A DNA stretch of 64,000 nt, taken from the NCBI RefSeq assembly GCF_009659535.1, contig NZ_VJZZ01000008.1:312001-376000 (forward strand), given 5' to 3'. A model generated the notes under the pieces. That model searched no databases. It saw nothing but the letters and a program-made list of their open reading frames with translations, and was not told the DNA's origin. This document shows, piece by piece, positions 42,605 to 51,953 of this stretch; positions within the stretch are counted from its first letter, which is position 1; each line of letters starts with the position of its first letter. This stretch comes from Aggregicoccus sp. 17bor-14 (GTDB lineage: Bacteria; Myxococcota; Myxococcia; Myxococcales; Myxococcaceae). Made by a program: the position numbers and the translations under genes.

Positions 42605-44682
42605 CCCCGGACCCGGGCCAGCCGCCGCAGCAGCCCTGCGAGCGCGAGCAGCGACACTGCGCTCGCGCCCGCCGGTGCACCGCCGCAGCCACAGGACTGC
42701 GGCTCCGGCGAAGGCGCCGCGGCCTCGCTGATGCGCACGCTGCGGCGGAAGGCCTCGCCCTTCACGCGCCCCTCGCCGAGCAGCCGCGTGCGCACGCTGA
42801 AGCCCAGGGTCGCGCGAGCGCCCGCCGCGAGCGGAAGCCCCGTCACCACGAGGCGTCCGTCCTGCACCTGCGCGTCCACCGGCGCGCCCTCGAAGCGCGC
42901 GGAGCCCGGCACATAGTCGAGCCCCTCCAGCTGCTCCTCCACCCGCACGTCCGAGAGCGCACAGGCGGTGGGGTTGTCCAGGTCCACGAAGACGCCGACC
43001 GTCTCCCCCTCCACGGTGAGGGGGCGCTCGGTGCGGTGGCGAAGGGCGACGAAGGGCTCGGCACTCAGGGTGAGCGACTGCACCTGCGAGGCTGCGTTGC
43101 CGCTGCCCGCGTCCGCGCTCACCTGCAGCACCAGCGTCTCGCCCAGCAGCGCGTCCAGCCCCTTCTCCACGGTGCGCACCTCCACCTGCGCGCCGCTCAG
43201 CTGGGGGCTCTCGAGCTGCGGCCCCGACAGCTGCGTCCAGCCCACCGCCACGTCCGCGCACAGCCCCGTGGGCAGGGGCTGCACGAGCCGCCCGCTCGCG
43301 CCCTCGCCGCAGCGCACCTGCAGCCCCGTCGCATCCACGGGCGTGAGCACCACGCGCGGGTCCGGCTGCGTGTCGCGCACGCTCACGCCCAGGCGCGTGA
43401 GCACGTCGTGCGCGGCGAGCCCGTCCGCGGCGCGCAGCTCCACGCTGCCGCTCGCCGCAGCGCACACGGCGCCGGCGCGCACCGTCAGCTGCAGGCCGCC
43501 GTCCACCTCCGCCACGTCCAGCCCGAGCGCCGCCGTGCCGCCATCCGCGAGCGCCGCCTCCAGGTGCAGCGCGTCGCCATCCGGGTCCACCGCCGGCAGG
43601 TCGAGCACGCGCTGCTCGCCCTCGTCGAGCGTGAGGGGCGCGGGCGCACCGAAGGAAGGTGCAGCGGCATTGCTGTAGACGAGCAGGTTGTTGCCGGTGC
43701 TGCTGCGCACCGTGAGCACGCAGAAGCTCGCGTCCACGCAGCGCACGCGCTCCAGGTCCGCGGTGGCCATACCCGCAGGCACGGTGGGCCCGGGGAAGCT
43801 CGAGTTGAGGCGCCAGCTGCGGCCCACGTCCGCGCCGCGCGTCACCGGCACGGCGTTGAGCACGGCGTGCCCCCCGTCGGCGAGGCGCGCCGCCGCGAGC
43901 CCGAAGCCGTCCCCGAGCGCGGTGCCCGCGTCCGGCGTGAGCACCACGCCCGTCACGTCGGTGACGCCCGGGGGCAGCGGCACCGGCTCGAAGGCGCCCG
44001 CGCCCAGCACGCCGCGGTACAGCCCGCCCTGCGCGCCGAGCAGGACGCCCGGTGCTGCGCCCTCGAGCGGGAACAGCTCGGCCTCGAGCAGGGCCACCCC
44101 CGCGTCCAGCGACACCACCCGGGGCGACGTGGCCCCCGCGTACCAGAACAGCTCGGTGCCGGTGCCGCCGAGCAGCCCGAAGAGGGCGTGGTCCACCCCC
44201 GCCACCCGCGCCGCGTCCGCCACGCGCGTGGCCTTTCGCGCCCCGTCGTTGAGCAGCGGCGTCCAGAGGCCCGCGTCCGCGGCCGAGGGCGTGTACGCGA
44301 AGCGCTGGTCGCTCCCCAGCTCCCCGTAGGTGAACGCGGCGCCGCCCGCCGTGCGCGCGTAGCTCACGATGTTGAGGCCCGAGGTGCCGAAGGGGTTGTC
44401 CGCGGGGTGCGGGCAGGTGGAGGCGGAGACGAAGCTGCCGTTGCGCTGCAGCGAGAGGAGGCAGCCGTCCGGCGTGAGCAGCGTGCCGAGCGACTCGCCC
44501 GCCACCGTCTGCGTCACCGCGCCGTTCACCACCAGCACCGCCTGCGAGGTGGTGGAGACGGAGAAGACACCGGGCCGCCACACCTCCACGTCCGTGGGCG
44601 TTCCCGCCACCGCGAGCGCGCGCCAGTCCGCGTGGGCCGTGCCAGCCGCGAGCAACAGGAGGCTGAGGAGTAGTGCGCGCAT
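42601..44682 (-). CDS. MYXO-CTERM surface protein with DUF11-like domain
   Basis: A 693-residue exported protein. Signal: MRALLLSLLLLAAGTAHA. The first 350 residues are a repetitive beta structure (propeller- or Kelch-like), followed by cadherin- or Ig-like strands and a DUF11-like domain (about 545-660; LTVEGETVGVFVDLDN). The C-terminus is a MYXO-CTERM tail (Cys-rich CGCGG, hydrophobic helix, Arg-rich end), so the protein should be sorted to the surface. It is the last gene of a three-gene minus-strand operon, starting eight bases after the beta-barrel gene. Confidence 0.85.
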   Translation of the reverse strand: MRALLLSLLLLAAGTAHADWRALAVAGTPTDVEVWRPGVFSVSTTSQAVLVVNGAVTQTVAGESLGTLLTPDGCLLSLQRNGSFVSASTCPHPADNPFGTSGLNIVSYARTAGGAAFTYGELGSDQRFAYTPSAADAGLWTPLLNDGARKATRVADAARVAGVDHALFGLLGGTGTELFWYAGATSPRVVSLDAGVALLEAELFPLEGAAPGVLLGAQGGLYRGVLGAGAFEPVPLPPGVTDVTGVVLTPDAGTALGDGFGLAAARLADGGHAVLNAVPVTRGADVGRSWRLNSSFPGPTVPAGMATADLERVRCVDASFCVLTVRSSTGNNLLVYSNAAAPSFGAPAPLTLDEGEQRVLDLPAVDPDGDALHLEAALADGGTAALGLDVAEVDGGLQLTVRAGAVCAAASGSVELRAADGLAAHDVLTRLGVSVRDTQPDPRVVLTPVDATGLQVRCGEGASGRLVQPLPTGLCADVAVGWTQLSGPQLESPQLSGAQVEVRTVEKGLDALLGETLVLQVSADAGSGNAASQVQSLTLSAEPFVALRHRTERPLTVEGETVGVFVDLDNPTACALSDVRVEEQLEGLDYVPGSARFEGAPVDAQVQDGRLVVTGLPLAAGARATLGFSVRTRLLGEGRVKGEAFRRSVRISEAAAPSPEPQSCGCGGAPAGASAVSLLALAGLLRRLARVRG

Positions 44683-44690
44683 GCTCGCTC

Positions 44691-47600
44691 CTAGTAGGCC
44701 GCTTCCGCCCGCAGGTACACGCGGCCCTCGTCCGGCGTGGGGCTCATGCCGAGGCCGCGAAAGCCCAGCACGCCGTAGCCCGCGGCGAGCCGCAGCCGCT
44801 CGTCGAAGCGGTACGCGAGCTCCGCGCGCACCGCATGGAGCGAGTCGCCGTCCTGCGCCACGCTGCGGCGCAGCAGCTCCGCCGCCACCTCCAACCCCCC
44901 CACCACCCGCACGCTCGGGCGCACCGAGCCGGTGAACACCCACAGCGCGCTCCCGCCCAGCCCCGAGCGCCCCAGGTGCGCGCCGCCCGCGAGCCCCACG
45001 CGCCCGCCCAGCTGCAGCGCGGGCAGCAGCGAGAACACCTGCAGCGCGCGCTCGCCGAGCACCGAGCCCTCGCCCGGGGAGAGCTCGCGCGTGAGGGCAT
45101 AGCGCCCCACCAGCGCGAGCGGGCCGGGGCGCCACGCGAGCGCGGCGTAGCCCTCGACGAAGCGCGCCTCGAGCGCGCCCTGCCCCACCGTGTGTCCCAC
45201 GTCCAGCCGCCCCGAGGCCGACAGGTCGCGGCGCAGGGTGAGGTCCGCTGCGAGTCCCACCACCGCCTGCCGCCGGTCCACGGGCAGCGAGGGTGCACGG
45301 TCGCTCGCACCGTGCTCGTCGCGCAGCTCCGCGCGCGCCTGCAGCCGCAGCCGCTCGAGCACCCACTGCACCGAGAGCGCCCCCACGTCGCGCGTGAGGT
45401 TGCTGGGCAGGTCCAGCGGGCTGCGCACGCCGCGCTCGTAGCGGGCACCGACGCGCAGCGCGCCCGTCACCAGCTGCTCGAAGCCCACCGCCCGCGCGAG
45501 CCGCACCGCGTTCGCGTCGTGGGCGCTCACGTCCTCCACGTAGAGGCGCGTGCCCGCGGCCACGTCGGTGCTCGCGCCGGACACCGCGCGCGCCGCGCCC
45601 ACGTCCGGCCCGTCCACGTCCACGCTGTAGCCGCCGTAGTACGTATCCTGGCCGCGGCGCACGCTGCCCTCCGCCCAGACGAGCGGCCCCAGCTCCGGCC
45701 CCCATCCGCCGCGCACGCCCACGTGGCGCGCCTCTCCGAGCGAGAGGTCCACGCCCGCGGAGGTGAAGGTGTCGTCCAGCCGGCCCGGCCCTTCGCCGCG
45801 CTGCACGAGCGACTGGCGGTGGCCCGCGGAGAGCACCACGCCCTCGTGCACCCGCAGGTGCGCATTCACGCCCGCGGAGGTCCTGCCCCCCTCGAGCAGC
45901 TCGCGCTCCCCCGCCACCTCGCTCGCCTCGAGCTCACTGTCGCGCACTTCCGCACGCACACCCCAGGACCCTTGCTCGTAGCCCAGCCCCGCGCCCAGCG
46001 TGCGTGCGCGCAGCGGCGCCTCGCCGAAGGGCAGGCGCGGGTCCGCCCCACTGCGCGCATCTCCGAGCAGCGTGAGGGTGAAAGGCCCCAGCGGCTGCTC
46101 GAGGTTGAGCGAGAGCTGGCGCGCGCGCACCGCGTCCGCGTGCGCATCGTCCGAGAAGCCCGCGGAGCGCACGCGCGCAGCGGCCTCCAGCCGCCCGCCC
46201 CCGCCCACGCCCGGGCCCCGCAGGCGCAGGCCCAGCGCATCGCCGCCGGGAGAGGTCAGAGGCGCCGGGCGCAGGAAGCTGAGGCCGCCGTCGTCCGAGA
46301 GCCCGAAGCGCTCTTCCGCCACGGCGCGTCCGCGGCTGCGCGCGGCCTCGGCGAGCAGCGTGTAGCCCTGCCACTGCGTCTGCGCGGTTGCGCCCAGCAG
46401 CGCGTAGTGCCCTTCGCCCTGCCCCTCCTGCAGCGCGGACACGCTGAGGCGCGCGGGGCCCAGCTCGGCCCACGCCTCCGCGCCGCCACCGCCGCGGTCT
46501 TCTCCGAGGTGCAGCGCCGCGAAGTCAGCCACCAGCACCGGCTCGGGCGCCGCGGTGAGCGGATCCGTGGTGAGCCACGCCGTGCCTCCCACGAAGGAGA
46601 GCGGCTCGGCGAGCAGCACGCGGCCCGAGAGGTAGTCCACGTCGTAGTCGCGGCCGCGCACGAGGTGGCGCTCAGCGAGCGGCAAGCCGGTGACGCCGTC
46701 GCGCAGCTCTACCCGAAGCACCTCGGAGCCCTCGGCGACGCTGCCGGTGCCCAGGTAGTAGAGGCTGCCGCCGGTGGCCCGCAGCTCCGCGTGTGCGGGC
46801 GAGGCGGAGAGGCCCCGGGTGGGATCGTGGAGCCCGCCCGCGAAGGCGTCCAAGCCCACGCGCACCGCGCCCACCGGCGCCTGCAGCTCGGCGTAGGGGC
46901 CGAAGAGGGGGCGGTGGTAGCGCCCCAGCTCGCGGTCTCCCAGCCACGCCCGGTAGGTGCCGAAGCCCGCGCGGCCCAGCAGGGGGTGGCGCGCCTCGAG
47001 GCGCAGGCCGGCCTCGGCGGGGTTCGCGGCGAGGCCGGTGGAGGTGTCGCCCCACTCCGCCGGCGCGAGGTCCGGGTCCGGCGCGCGCTCGAAGCGCTCC
47101 ACGCGCCGCGGGGAGCGCCAGCCCTCGAAGCCCGCCTCGCGGTCGGTGTCCTGCAGGTTGAGCTCTCCCATCAGCGAGAGCTGCCCCAGCTGCAGCTCCC
47201 CGTGCGCGGCGCCGCGCCCCACCAGCCGCAGGGCGCCACTCTTCGGCGCGTAGCTGCCCTCCACATCCAGCAGGCCCACCGCGAAGGCGCGCGGGGCGGC
47301 CTGCAGCTGCAGGCGCTCGGTGCGCGGGGGGCCTGCGGGGGCGCTGAGCTGCAGCAGCACCGTGTTGGCGCCATCGCGCAGGGTGAGCGGCACGTCGGCG
47401 CTGCCTTCAGGGCCCACGATGGCCTCGGTCCCGGCCTCCCCTGCGCGCACGCGCGTACCCGGTGTGCCCACGAAGTGCAGCGCGGTGCGCCCGGAGGGCA
47501 GCGTTCCGGTGGCGGGCAATTGCAGCGCGCCGGTGGCCTCGGGAGCGCGTGGGACGACGAGCCAGCCCCCCTCGCGCGCCACCACGTCCACGCGCTGGGT

Positions 47601-48248
47601 GTAGAGGCGCAACGAGCCGCCGGCGCCTTGCGCGCGGATGGCGAGCGCGTTCGGGCCCTCCTGCAGCGGCACGAGTGCGCGGTAGGCGCCCTGCGCGTCC
47701 ACCTGCGCCGGCACGCCCGCCACGCTCACCGCGTCTCCGGGGGCGGCCTGCCCCGCGGCGAGGAACTGCACCACCCCGTCCACGCGCTCCGCGCTGGGCG
47801 GCGCGGCCGCGTAGGAGAGCGCGAGGGGCGCGGCCCCGGAGGCCTCGCGGCGCACCGCGAAGTCCTGCAGCGCGAGGGCTCCCCAGGGCAGCTCCACCGT
47901 CGCGCCCTGCACCGGCAGCAGCGTCCCGGGCGGCAGCGTGCGCGCGTCCACCTTGAGGCGGTAGCGGCCCGGCCGCAGGTGCAGGCCCCGGGTGTCGTCC
48001 GGGCGGCGCGCCTCGAGGCCCGCGAAGTGGAAGCGGCCCTGCGCGTCCGTGAGCACCTCGCGCCCGTCCGAGAGCACCAGTCGCACGTGCGCGAGCCCCG
48101 GCTCCCCGGGCGCGCAGAGGCCGTCCGCGTCCTGGTCCTCGCACACGCGGCCCACCACCGTGCCCTCGAGCCACGGAGCAGGTGTCACCGCCACCTGCGC
48201 GAGCGCGGGGGAGGCGAGCAGCAGCGCCGCGAGCAGCAGGCGCCTCAA
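44691..48248 (-). CDS. Giant outer-membrane protein: SdrD-B-like domain plus beta-barrel-like region
   Basis: A 1185-residue exported protein. It begins with TTG 48248, overlapping the TGA of the upstream gene (TTGA), and a signal (LLLAALLLASPALAQ). Residues about 20-110 form an SdrD-B-like domain (VVGRVCEDQDADGLC; DGREVLTDAQGRFHF). A middle part has Ig-like strands and the motif YDVDYLSGRVLL (near 530), found in large outer-membrane surface proteins. The last 500 or so residues are amphipathic beta strands ending LRAEAAY, as in outer-membrane barrels. It may export or anchor partner proteins. Confidence 0.8.
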   Translation of the reverse strand: MRRLLLAALLLASPALAQVAVTPAPWLEGTVVGRVCEDQDADGLCAPGEPGLAHVRLVLSDGREVLTDAQGRFHFAGLEARRPDDTRGLHLRPGRYRLKVDARTLPPGTLLPVQGATVELPWGALALQDFAVRREASGAAPLALSYAAAPPSAERVDGVVQFLAAGQAAPGDAVSVAGVPAQVDAQGAYRALVPLQEGPNALAIRAQGAGGSLRLYTQRVDVVAREGGWLVVPRAPEATGALQLPATGTLPSGRTALHFVGTPGTRVRAGEAGTEAIVGPEGSADVPLTLRDGANTVLLQLSAPAGPPRTERLQLQAAPRAFAVGLLDVEGSYAPKSGALRLVGRGAAHGELQLGQLSLMGELNLQDTDREAGFEGWRSPRRVERFERAPDPDLAPAEWGDTSTGLAANPAEAGLRLEARHPLLGRAGFGTYRAWLGDRELGRYHRPLFGPYAELQAPVGAVRVGLDAFAGGLHDPTRGLSASPAHAELRATGGSLYYLGTGSVAEGSEVLRVELRDGVTGLPLAERHLVRGRDYDVDYLSGRVLLAEPLSFVGGTAWLTTDPLTAAPEPVLVADFAALHLGEDRGGGGAEAWAELGPARLSVSALQEGQGEGHYALLGATAQTQWQGYTLLAEAARSRGRAVAEERFGLSDDGGLSFLRPAPLTSPGGDALGLRLRGPGVGGGGRLEAAARVRSAGFSDDAHADAVRARQLSLNLEQPLGPFTLTLLGDARSGADPRLPFGEAPLRARTLGAGLGYEQGSWGVRAEVRDSELEASEVAGERELLEGGRTSAGVNAHLRVHEGVVLSAGHRQSLVQRGEGPGRLDDTFTSAGVDLSLGEARHVGVRGGWGPELGPLVWAEGSVRRGQDTYYGGYSVDVDGPDVGAARAVSGASTDVAAGTRLYVEDVSAHDANAVRLARAVGFEQLVTGALRVGARYERGVRSPLDLPSNLTRDVGALSVQWVLERLRLQARAELRDEHGASDRAPSLPVDRRQAVVGLAADLTLRRDLSASGRLDVGHTVGQGALEARFVEGYAALAWRPGPLALVGRYALTRELSPGEGSVLGERALQVFSLLPALQLGGRVGLAGGAHLGRSGLGGSALWVFTGSVRPSVRVVGGLEVAAELLRRSVAQDGDSLHAVRAELAYRFDERLRLAAGYGVLGFRGLGMSPTPDEGRVYLRAEAAY

Positions 48249-50206
48249 GGCCGCAGCTCCGCGAGCGCGGTGACGCCCGTGGCCACGTCCGCGACGGAGA
48301 CGCTGAGCGCGTGCGCCGGCCGCTCCAGCGTGAAGCGCGTGCGGCCCTGCGACGTCTCGGAGGGCCCCGGCTCCCCCTCGCTCAGCGCCACGTGCACCTT
48401 TCGGCCCTCGAGGAGCTGGCCGCGGGCGTCCTCCACCCAGTAGCTCACGCGCACGCGCCCGTCGCGCAGGCGCTCGGTCTGGAGGCGCACGTTCACCGGC
48501 GTCGCGGGCGCGAGACGCACGGCGCGCTGTACGGGCGCGGGCACGAGCGCAGGGTCCTCCGGGAAGACGGGCCCCTGCGGCCCCAGCACCTCCACGCTGC
48601 GCGCGAGGCCGGGCCACTGCGCGTGGTGCACCTCCACGCGGCCCGCGCGCAGGGCGCCCAGCGAGAGCGTGCCGTCCGCGCCGGTCTCTCGCGCCTCTCC
48701 GTTCACCACCAGCGGCTGCTGGGCGAGCGGGAGGCCCGAGAGCTCGGACACGCCCACCCGCAGCTCGCCTCCCTGCGCCCAGAGCCAGAGGCGCGCCGGG
48801 CTCGCGTCGCGCACGCCCAGCGCCCGCGCCGTGAGCAGGCCCGTGGCCTCCTCGCCCGCCTCGGGCACCTGCCACGCCGTCCCCTCGTCGTCCGTGCGCA
48901 GCGAGCGCGTGGCGAGGCTGCCGAGCGAGGCCTCGAGGGCCACCGGTGCCCCGGGCCGCGGCGCACCCGCCGCATCGCGCGCCTCCACGCGCACGGCGGT
49001 GGCCGTGCCGTGGTGTACGGGCTCGGGCCCGAGCGAGAGCGCGAGGGAGACGGGCGTGCCGCCGGGCACCAGCTGCAGCTCCAGCTGCTCTCGCGAGGCG
49101 GCCCCGCGCTGGGGCCAGGCGACGGAGAGCTCCTCGCGCAGAGCCTGGGACGCGCGCGGCGCGACGTAGCGCCACTCGAGTAGGCCGTCCTCGTGCTCCA
49201 CGGGCCCCTCCAGGCGCCCCGACTTTCCGCGCGCCTCCACGCGCGCGTGGCGAACCGGGCGGCCCTCGGGATCGCTCGTCGCGCACAGGAGCCGCGCGCG
49301 GGCGCTGCCGTCCGCGGGCAGCTTCCCCGGGTGCAGCACGCAGGCGAGCCCGTCCGTCGGGGGCAGGAGCAGGTCCACCTCCTGGTTGCGCACGTTGCCC
49401 ACCGGGTCCACCACGCGGCCGCGGCCGAAGCGGTGGCCGGGCGGGATGACCACCGGCAGCCGGAAGCGCCCGTCGTGGTCGGCCCGGACGGGGCCGTAGC
49501 GCACGCCGGCGATCTCGATGGCCATGCTCGCGTCGCGCTCGGTGCGGCCCGGCAGCTCCACGCTCGCCGCGAGCGGCACGCGCAGGCTGCCGTAGGCCCC
49601 GTGCACGGCCTGCGCGTGCGGCCACGGCGAGAGCGCCACGAGGATGGCCACCTCGGGAAAGCGCGTGGGGGGCAGCACGTAGCGCGCGCGGTAGAGGCCG
49701 GGCCCCGCGGGCGTGAGCGCCTCCACCTGGCCCACGTTGGCGCGCACCACGGGAGGTGCGCCGCTCGTGTCGGGGCTGCCGTCCTCGCGCCGCAGGCGCA
49801 CCGTGAGCTCGGCCTCGCGGTCGTGCCCCTTCACCGGCGCGGGGGGCTGCAGGGTGAGCTCCACGCGGCGCGCCGGCGGCCCCAGCACGTAGCGCCCCGT
49901 GAGCGTGTGGCCCGCCACCTCCGCGCGCAGCTCGACGACGCGCGCGCCCGCCTGGGGCAGCACCCAGACGGTGGACAGGGGCGGCTGGGAGGGGCCCGGG
50001 CGCAGCTCGGCGCCGCGGGCGCTGAGCTTCGGCGCCGAGGGCAGCGGCGCGAGCGCGCCCGCGTCGTCGCGGCGTACCACGGCGACCGCGAAGCCCTCGG
50101 GCGGCACCTCGGCCGTGGGGCCGAGCAGCGCGTACGACTCGGCACTCGCGGGCGCGGCGACGAGCAACAGCCAGAGCGCTGTGAGCGGGCGGAGCAAGCG
50201 GCTCAC
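48245..50206 (-). CDS. Exported Ig-like (invasin-type) protein
   Basis: A 653-residue protein from GTG 50206. Signal: LLRPLTALWLLLVAAPASAES. The rest is a string of beta-sandwich domains; the region with DPEGRPVRHARVEARGKSG and VEARDAAGAPRPGAPVALEA resembles bacterial Ig-like domains of the invasin type. No catalytic motif is visible. It is the first gene of the operon with the giant barrel and the MYXO-CTERM protein; its stop overlaps the next start. Confidence 0.75.
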   Translation of the reverse strand: MSRLLRPLTALWLLLVAAPASAESYALLGPTAEVPPEGFAVAVVRRDDAGALAPLPSAPKLSARGAELRPGPSQPPLSTVWVLPQAGARVVELRAEVAGHTLTGRYVLGPPARRVELTLQPPAPVKGHDREAELTVRLRREDGSPDTSGAPPVVRANVGQVEALTPAGPGLYRARYVLPPTRFPEVAILVALSPWPHAQAVHGAYGSLRVPLAASVELPGRTERDASMAIEIAGVRYGPVRADHDGRFRLPVVIPPGHRFGRGRVVDPVGNVRNQEVDLLLPPTDGLACVLHPGKLPADGSARARLLCATSDPEGRPVRHARVEARGKSGRLEGPVEHEDGLLEWRYVAPRASQALREELSVAWPQRGAASREQLELQLVPGGTPVSLALSLGPEPVHHGTATAVRVEARDAAGAPRPGAPVALEASLGSLATRSLRTDDEGTAWQVPEAGEEATGLLTARALGVRDASPARLWLWAQGGELRVGVSELSGLPLAQQPLVVNGEARETGADGTLSLGALRAGRVEVHHAQWPGLARSVEVLGPQGPVFPEDPALVPAPVQRAVRLAPATPVNVRLQTERLRDGRVRVSYWVEDARGQLLEGRKVHVALSEGEPGPSETSQGRTRFTLERPAHALSVSVADVATGVTALAELRP

Positions 50207-50270
50207 TCTAGCGGCAGGGGTGAGGCGGAGCGAGAAAGCGCGCGGAAAAGCCCCGCGCCGGCGAAGGCCT

Positions 50271-51890
50271 TCAGCCCTGCGCGGGGGCGCGCCGGCGCCG
50301 CAGCGCCGCGAGCGCGAGCAGCCCGAGGCCGGCGAGCGCCGTCCCCTGCCCCGTGCTGCTGCAGCCGTGGCCCGTGTCCACCACGATCACCACGACGCTG
50401 CCAGCGTCCACGAAGGAGATGCGCTGGCCCTGTGCAGGCAGGGGCGCCGCGGGGCTGGGGATGCACGCGGGCAGCTCGCCGTAGAGCCGGACGCGGAAGG
50501 CGGAGCCGTAGTCCCCCGCGATCGCCGCGTAGACGAAGCCGTCGCTCGCGAGCTGCTGCTCGAGCGCCACCGTCTTCTGGTCCGGGCTGCAGGTCTCGAG
50601 CATCACCAGGACGCGGTCGTTCATCGCGACCAGGCCGCCCAGCGCGCGCGCGCCGCCGAAGCCGTTGTCCACGCAGAGCACGCCGGTGCCGGTGGCGCTG
50701 TAGCGCGCCGTCGCATCCCAGGGCGTGCGGCGCTCGCGCTGCAGCTGCAGCTCGGCGAGCAGCGGGTGCTTGCCGGGAGCGGCGCACACCTGCGCGGCCG
50801 TCTGCGGCGCGGGCGGCGTGCACTCGTTCGCCGTCGCCTGGAAGGTGAGCGCGCGCACGTTGTCGTCCCCGTTCTCGCGCACGCTCCACACCACGTTCAC
50901 GCGCTTGCCGTCCGGGGAGATCCAGATGTCGGTGAGCTGCTCGTCCTCGGGCGTGTCGGTGAGGCGGTAGAGGGTCGAAGTGTCGAGGTCGTAGAGCGCG
51001 ATGTCCGAGTTGGGCACCGCGGCGTCCGGGAAGCGGCGCTGGAAGGCGATGAAGTGGCCGCTCACGCTGGGGTTCAGGTCCTGGCCCGGCAGCACGAGGC
51101 GCCGCTCGGCGCTGTCCCCCACGTCCTGCAGGAAGATGTCCTGGTCCACCGTGCCGTCGGCACCGGGACGCGCGCTGTCGTAGACGACGACGGTGCCGTT
51201 GGTGTCCGGGTTCGCGGAGCCGTGCGAGTCCGAGGTCAGCGCGTGGGCCACGAAGCCGCTCGCGCCCGCCTGCGCCTCCCACACGTTGCACGGGCCCTGG
51301 GCGCCCTCGCACTTGGTCCACACCACGGTGCGGCCGTCCGGGCTCACCGCGGGCGCGGTGTCGGAGAGCGCATCGGAGGTCAGCGCCTGGGTGACGCCCG
51401 AGTCCAGGTCGTAGACCACCAGCTCGGGGGCCACGCCCTGCGAGCCCCAGGCGCCGTAGTCCTCCCACGCCACGGTGCGTCCGCCCACGGAGGCCGCGCG
51501 GCGGTTGGTGCCAGCCGCAGGAGCGAGCTCCACCGGCGCGCCACCGGCCGCCACGTCGTAGCGCAGGATGGCGCTGCGGTCCGCGCCGATGCGGGTGAAG
51601 ACCACGCTGTCGCCGCTCACGTCCGAGAGGAAGTCGAAGGCGCCGCCGTTGGGGATGGCCGCGTCCACGTGCGTGGAGAGGTCGAAGACGCGGATCTCCC
51701 CCACGCCGTTGAGCTCGCTCGAGTAGGCGACCGTGTCGCCGCTCACGTGCGGCTCCTTCTGGTCACCGGGGCCCGCGTTCACCACCACCGGAGTACCGGC
51801 GGGGTACGGAGCGGGAGACACCTGCGCGGAGGCGAGCGCCGGGGCGAGGGCCAGCAGGTACGCCAGTGGCCAGGGCTTCGACGCGCGCAT
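50271..51890 (-). CDS. TolB/WD40-like beta-propeller protein with MYXO-CTERM tail
   Basis: A 539-residue exported protein. Signal: LAYLLALAPALASAQ. Residues about 35-360 carry TolB-type propeller repeats (SPDGRTVVWTK; SPDGKRVNVVWS; VSGDTVAYSS). A beta domain with several Cys follows, then a MYXO-CTERM tail (GCSSTGQG, hydrophobic helix, RRRR). It is 64 bases upstream of the Ig-like protein gene in the same orientation and may belong to the same surface system. Confidence 0.85.
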   Translation of the reverse strand: MRASKPWPLAYLLALAPALASAQVSPAPYPAGTPVVVNAGPGDQKEPHVSGDTVAYSSELNGVGEIRVFDLSTHVDAAIPNGGAFDFLSDVSGDSVVFTRIGADRSAILRYDVAAGGAPVELAPAAGTNRRAASVGGRTVAWEDYGAWGSQGVAPELVVYDLDSGVTQALTSDALSDTAPAVSPDGRTVVWTKCEGAQGPCNVWEAQAGASGFVAHALTSDSHGSANPDTNGTVVVYDSARPGADGTVDQDIFLQDVGDSAERRLVLPGQDLNPSVSGHFIAFQRRFPDAAVPNSDIALYDLDTSTLYRLTDTPEDEQLTDIWISPDGKRVNVVWSVRENGDDNVRALTFQATANECTPPAPQTAAQVCAAPGKHPLLAELQLQRERRTPWDATARYSATGTGVLCVDNGFGGARALGGLVAMNDRVLVMLETCSPDQKTVALEQQLASDGFVYAAIAGDYGSAFRVRLYGELPACIPSPAAPLPAQGQRISFVDAGSVVVIVVDTGHGCSSTGQGTALAGLGLLALAALRRRRAPAQG

Positions 51891-51953
51891 CTGGGGTGTC
51901 CCCTCTCAACGTGAAAAAGCAGAGCGAGTGTAGGGGATCCCCGCGGAGGGAAG

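Noticed and set aside
44673-48443. Plus-strand frame of about 1250 codons opposite the barrel gene
   Set aside because: It is Arg/Ala/His-rich antisense translation without signal or domain. The minus-strand gene has a signal peptide, SdrD-B-like domain and barrel-like C-terminus.
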